The position numbers and the translations under genes were made by a program. This document shows positions 62,649-64,000 of a stretch of 64,000 nucleotides of DNA, in pieces. This stretch comes from CAXXOK01 sp963675365 (GTDB lineage: Bacteria > Bacillota > Clostridia > Christensenellales > Aristaeellaceae). Each line of letters opens with the position of its first letter. The stretch's first letter is position 1. The notes below the pieces were generated by a model. That model did no database searches. It was given only the letters and a program-made list of their open reading frames with translations, and was not told the origin of the DNA. Where the stretch lies: the NCBI GenBank assembly GCA_963675365.2, contig CAXXVA010000003.1, forward strand, positions 496,001 through 560,000, written 5' to 3'.

Positions 62649-63617
62649 TTATTCTGCGGTCAGGCCCAGGGCCTTCATGGTGTTTTCGACGTCGACGTAG
62701 TTCCTTGCCAGGAACGCCTCAAAGTCGGCGGTGTCCAGGTAGGAGATCGTCAGCGCCGCGTTGTTCATGTAAGCGACGAAGTCGGGATCCTGCACTGCCT
62801 GTGCGAAGGCGTCCTGCAGAACGGCCAGAATGTCCTCGTCAATGCCGATGGGGGCCGCCATGCCGCGCCAGGTCATGTAGACGATGTCGTAGCCCTGCTC
62901 CTGGAAGGTTGGGACGTCCGGGAACAGCGGGGCGCGCACGGTATCCATCACGCCAAGCACGGTCAGGTTGCCGGCTTCGACCTGCGAGCGGACCTCGCCA
63001 AGGGATACGGACACGGCCTGGATATGGCCGCCGGCCAGCGCCGTCACGGCGGGAGCCGCGCCTTCAAAGGCTACGTGTTCCACTTCAATGCCGGTCGTTT
63101 CCGCCATCAGGCCCGCGCCGATATGCCATACCGAGGCAGGCGCGGAGTTGCCGATGTTCACTTCACCGGGGTGGGCCTTGCAGTACTCCACAAACGAGGC
63201 GACGTCGGTCACATTGTTGTCGATGCCCCATTGGGTGTTAATTGTCAGCGCGGCGGCGTCGGTGTTGATGCGGGCGATGGGTACATAATCCGCATAGGTG
63301 ATGTCGCCCGTGCCCTGCGGCACATAGGTGGACAGCTCAAAGGTGATCATGCCTAGGGTATAGCCGTCGGGTTTCGCCGTGGCAATCGCGGTGTGGCCGA
63401 TCAGGCCGCCGCCGCCGGTTTTATTCTCCACGGTCACGGTTACGCCCAAAACCTTCTCCAGGGCGATGCCCAGCGCGCGCAGGCAGGAGTCCGTGCCGCC
63501 GCCTGCGGTCCAGGGGCAGATCAGGGTGATGCCTTTGGACGGATAGTCGGCCGCGAACGCCGAGGATAGACCCATGAGCATCAGGGCAGCCAGGAACAAT
63601 GCTACGATTTTCTTCAT
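62649..63617 (-). CDS. Tripartite tricarboxylate transporter substrate-binding protein TctC (Bug family)
   Basis: 322 residues. Signal peptide (1-22, ending AFA) with no lipobox Cys. Bug-family marks: YPSKGITLICPWTAGGGTD, VENKTGGGGLIG, and WRGMAAPIGI near residue 240. Captures a carboxylate for TctAB. Start ATG 63617 behind AAGGAGG. First gene of the operon. Confidence 0.94.
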   Translation of the reverse strand: MKKIVALFLAALMLMGLSSAFAADYPSKGITLICPWTAGGGTDSCLRALGIALEKVLGVTVTVENKTGGGGLIGHTAIATAKPDGYTLGMITFELSTYVPQGTGDITYADYVPIARINTDAAALTINTQWGIDNNVTDVASFVEYCKAHPGEVNIGNSAPASVWHIGAGLMAETTGIEVEHVAFEGAAPAVTALAGGHIQAVSVSLGEVRSQVEAGNLTVLGVMDTVRAPLFPDVPTFQEQGYDIVYMTWRGMAAPIGIDEDILAVLQDAFAQAVQDPDFVAYMNNAALTISYLDTADFEAFLARNYVDVENTMKALGLTAE

Positions 63618-63710
63618 GGTGAAATTCCTCCTTGATGTACGATAATATTTGGACACAGCCGTATGGTTTGGCCGTGCGCCATTCTCAGACTTTGCGAAGG
63701 TGTGCATAGG

Positions 63711-63814
63711 TTGAATACAACCAATCATTAAGTCATGCAAGGAATTCAAGGCTATATTTACATATGATCGAGTAACTGGTATACACAATAGCACATGAGG
63801 TTCCGGCTTGTCAA
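63711..63814 (-). promoter_or_regulatory. tctC promoter and candidate operators
   Basis: On the minus strand TTGACA (63814-63809), 18 bp, TATTGT (63790-63785). A GTATAC element (63779-63784) overlaps the expected transcription start, and TTGAATACAA (63711-63720), one mismatch from TTGTATACAA, lies in the leader. The leader to the ATG is about 160 nt. Confidence 0.6.
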
Positions 63815-63897
63815 TACCTTCGCGCGGGTATTCACGGCGGAAAACGATGAAACCCTTACAGGAAAACGATTGCAAAGAAAAGTGAAAATATAAAATT

Positions 63898-63952
63898 CAG
63901 GCTCCCGTGAAGAAATAACTGGATACAATCACAGTTTTCTTCCGGAAGCCTG
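63898..63952 (-). terminator. Imperfect inverted repeat, probable terminator of a gene beyond the right edge
   Basis: CAGGCTcCCG-GAAGAAA-ACTG pairs with CAGTTTTCTTCCGGAAGCCTG over GATACAATCA. On the minus strand it is followed by a T-rich stretch (AATTTTATATTTT). No gene is visible in 63618-64000 besides the tctC regulatory region. Confidence 0.5.
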
Positions 63953-64000
63953 ACTGCTTTCTTGCCGTGCGGCAAGCATATGATGCGCTGGTGAAGTGCT

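Noticed and set aside
1..64000. CRISPR arrays, insertion sequences, prophage, rRNA
   Set aside because: No regularly spaced repeats, transposase or integrase motifs, phage genes or rRNA segments were seen on either strand.

Overview
The window reads as a chromosome segment from an anaerobic, moderately GC-rich Firmicute, most likely class Clostridia. The evidence is a sigma-H gene in the usual thyX-rlmB-yacP-sigH order, a Trp T-box leader, good sigma-A promoters, PII-regulated nitrogenase genes of the clostridial/methanogen type, and a rich set of rubredoxin and iron-sulfur proteins. No rRNA, CRISPR array, phage or insertion sequence was found. Two tRNAs (Leu-UAA and Trp-CCA) are present.

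Layout. 1-3.7 kb (+): end of a sugar ABC importer operon with a DUF2264 protein and a GH88 unsaturated-uronyl hydrolase. 3.8-13 kb (-): thyX, rlmB, a YacP-type nuclease, sigH, FHA protein, FtsW/RodA, a frameshifted PBP transpeptidase, AEC permease, galactokinase. 13-21.5 kb: tRNA-Leu, a 7TM-PAS-GGDEF diguanylate cyclase, a deleted condensation-like pseudogene, serine dehydratase, 5-formyl-THF cyclo-ligase, a CoA-disulfide-reductase/rhodanese, and a TrpB2 behind a T-box. 21.9-32.8 kb (-): a 13-gene nitrogenase transcription unit, nifH-nifI1-nifI2-nifD-nifK-2Fe2S ferredoxin, two degenerate NifV-like proteins, an AnfO-like protein, an unrecognised protein with a Cys-rich tail, and a FecCD-type ABC importer. 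33-37 kb: GntR regulator and a DctPQM TRAP transporter. 37-43.7 kb (-): rubrerythrin/rubredoxin proteins, then an operon of NifX-type domains, two ferredoxin-carrying MinD ATPases, an MBL-fold protein, Mrp/NBP35, DUF134 and DUF5320, headed by a nested inverted repeat over a strong promoter. 43.9-48.7 kb: ACT and DUF711 proteins, YcaQ-like glycosylase, YitT, GNAT, tRNA-Trp. 48.9-57 kb: a run of secreted envelope proteins (DUF6273, a PIG-L/phosphodiester-glycosidase fusion, two CapA proteins, a leucine-rich protein, a PdaC-like deacetylase). 57-64 kb: EF-G paralogue, PfkB sugar kinase, and a TctCBA tripartite tricarboxylate transporter.

Most unusual content. (i) The nif unit lacks nifE, nifN and nifB here. 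It carries two NifV-like proteins that have both lost the HxH metal ligands, and it extends into an uncharacterised Cys-tailed protein and a probable metal importer. (ii) A dispersed palindrome, with compensatory changes, sits inside the nif unit and again upstream of the ycaQ-like gene. (iii) The rubrerythrin fusion contains a strong internal ribosome binding site and ATG. (iv) A near-identical hairpin follows both tRNA genes. Protein family names rest on motif recognition by eye; no database search was possible.
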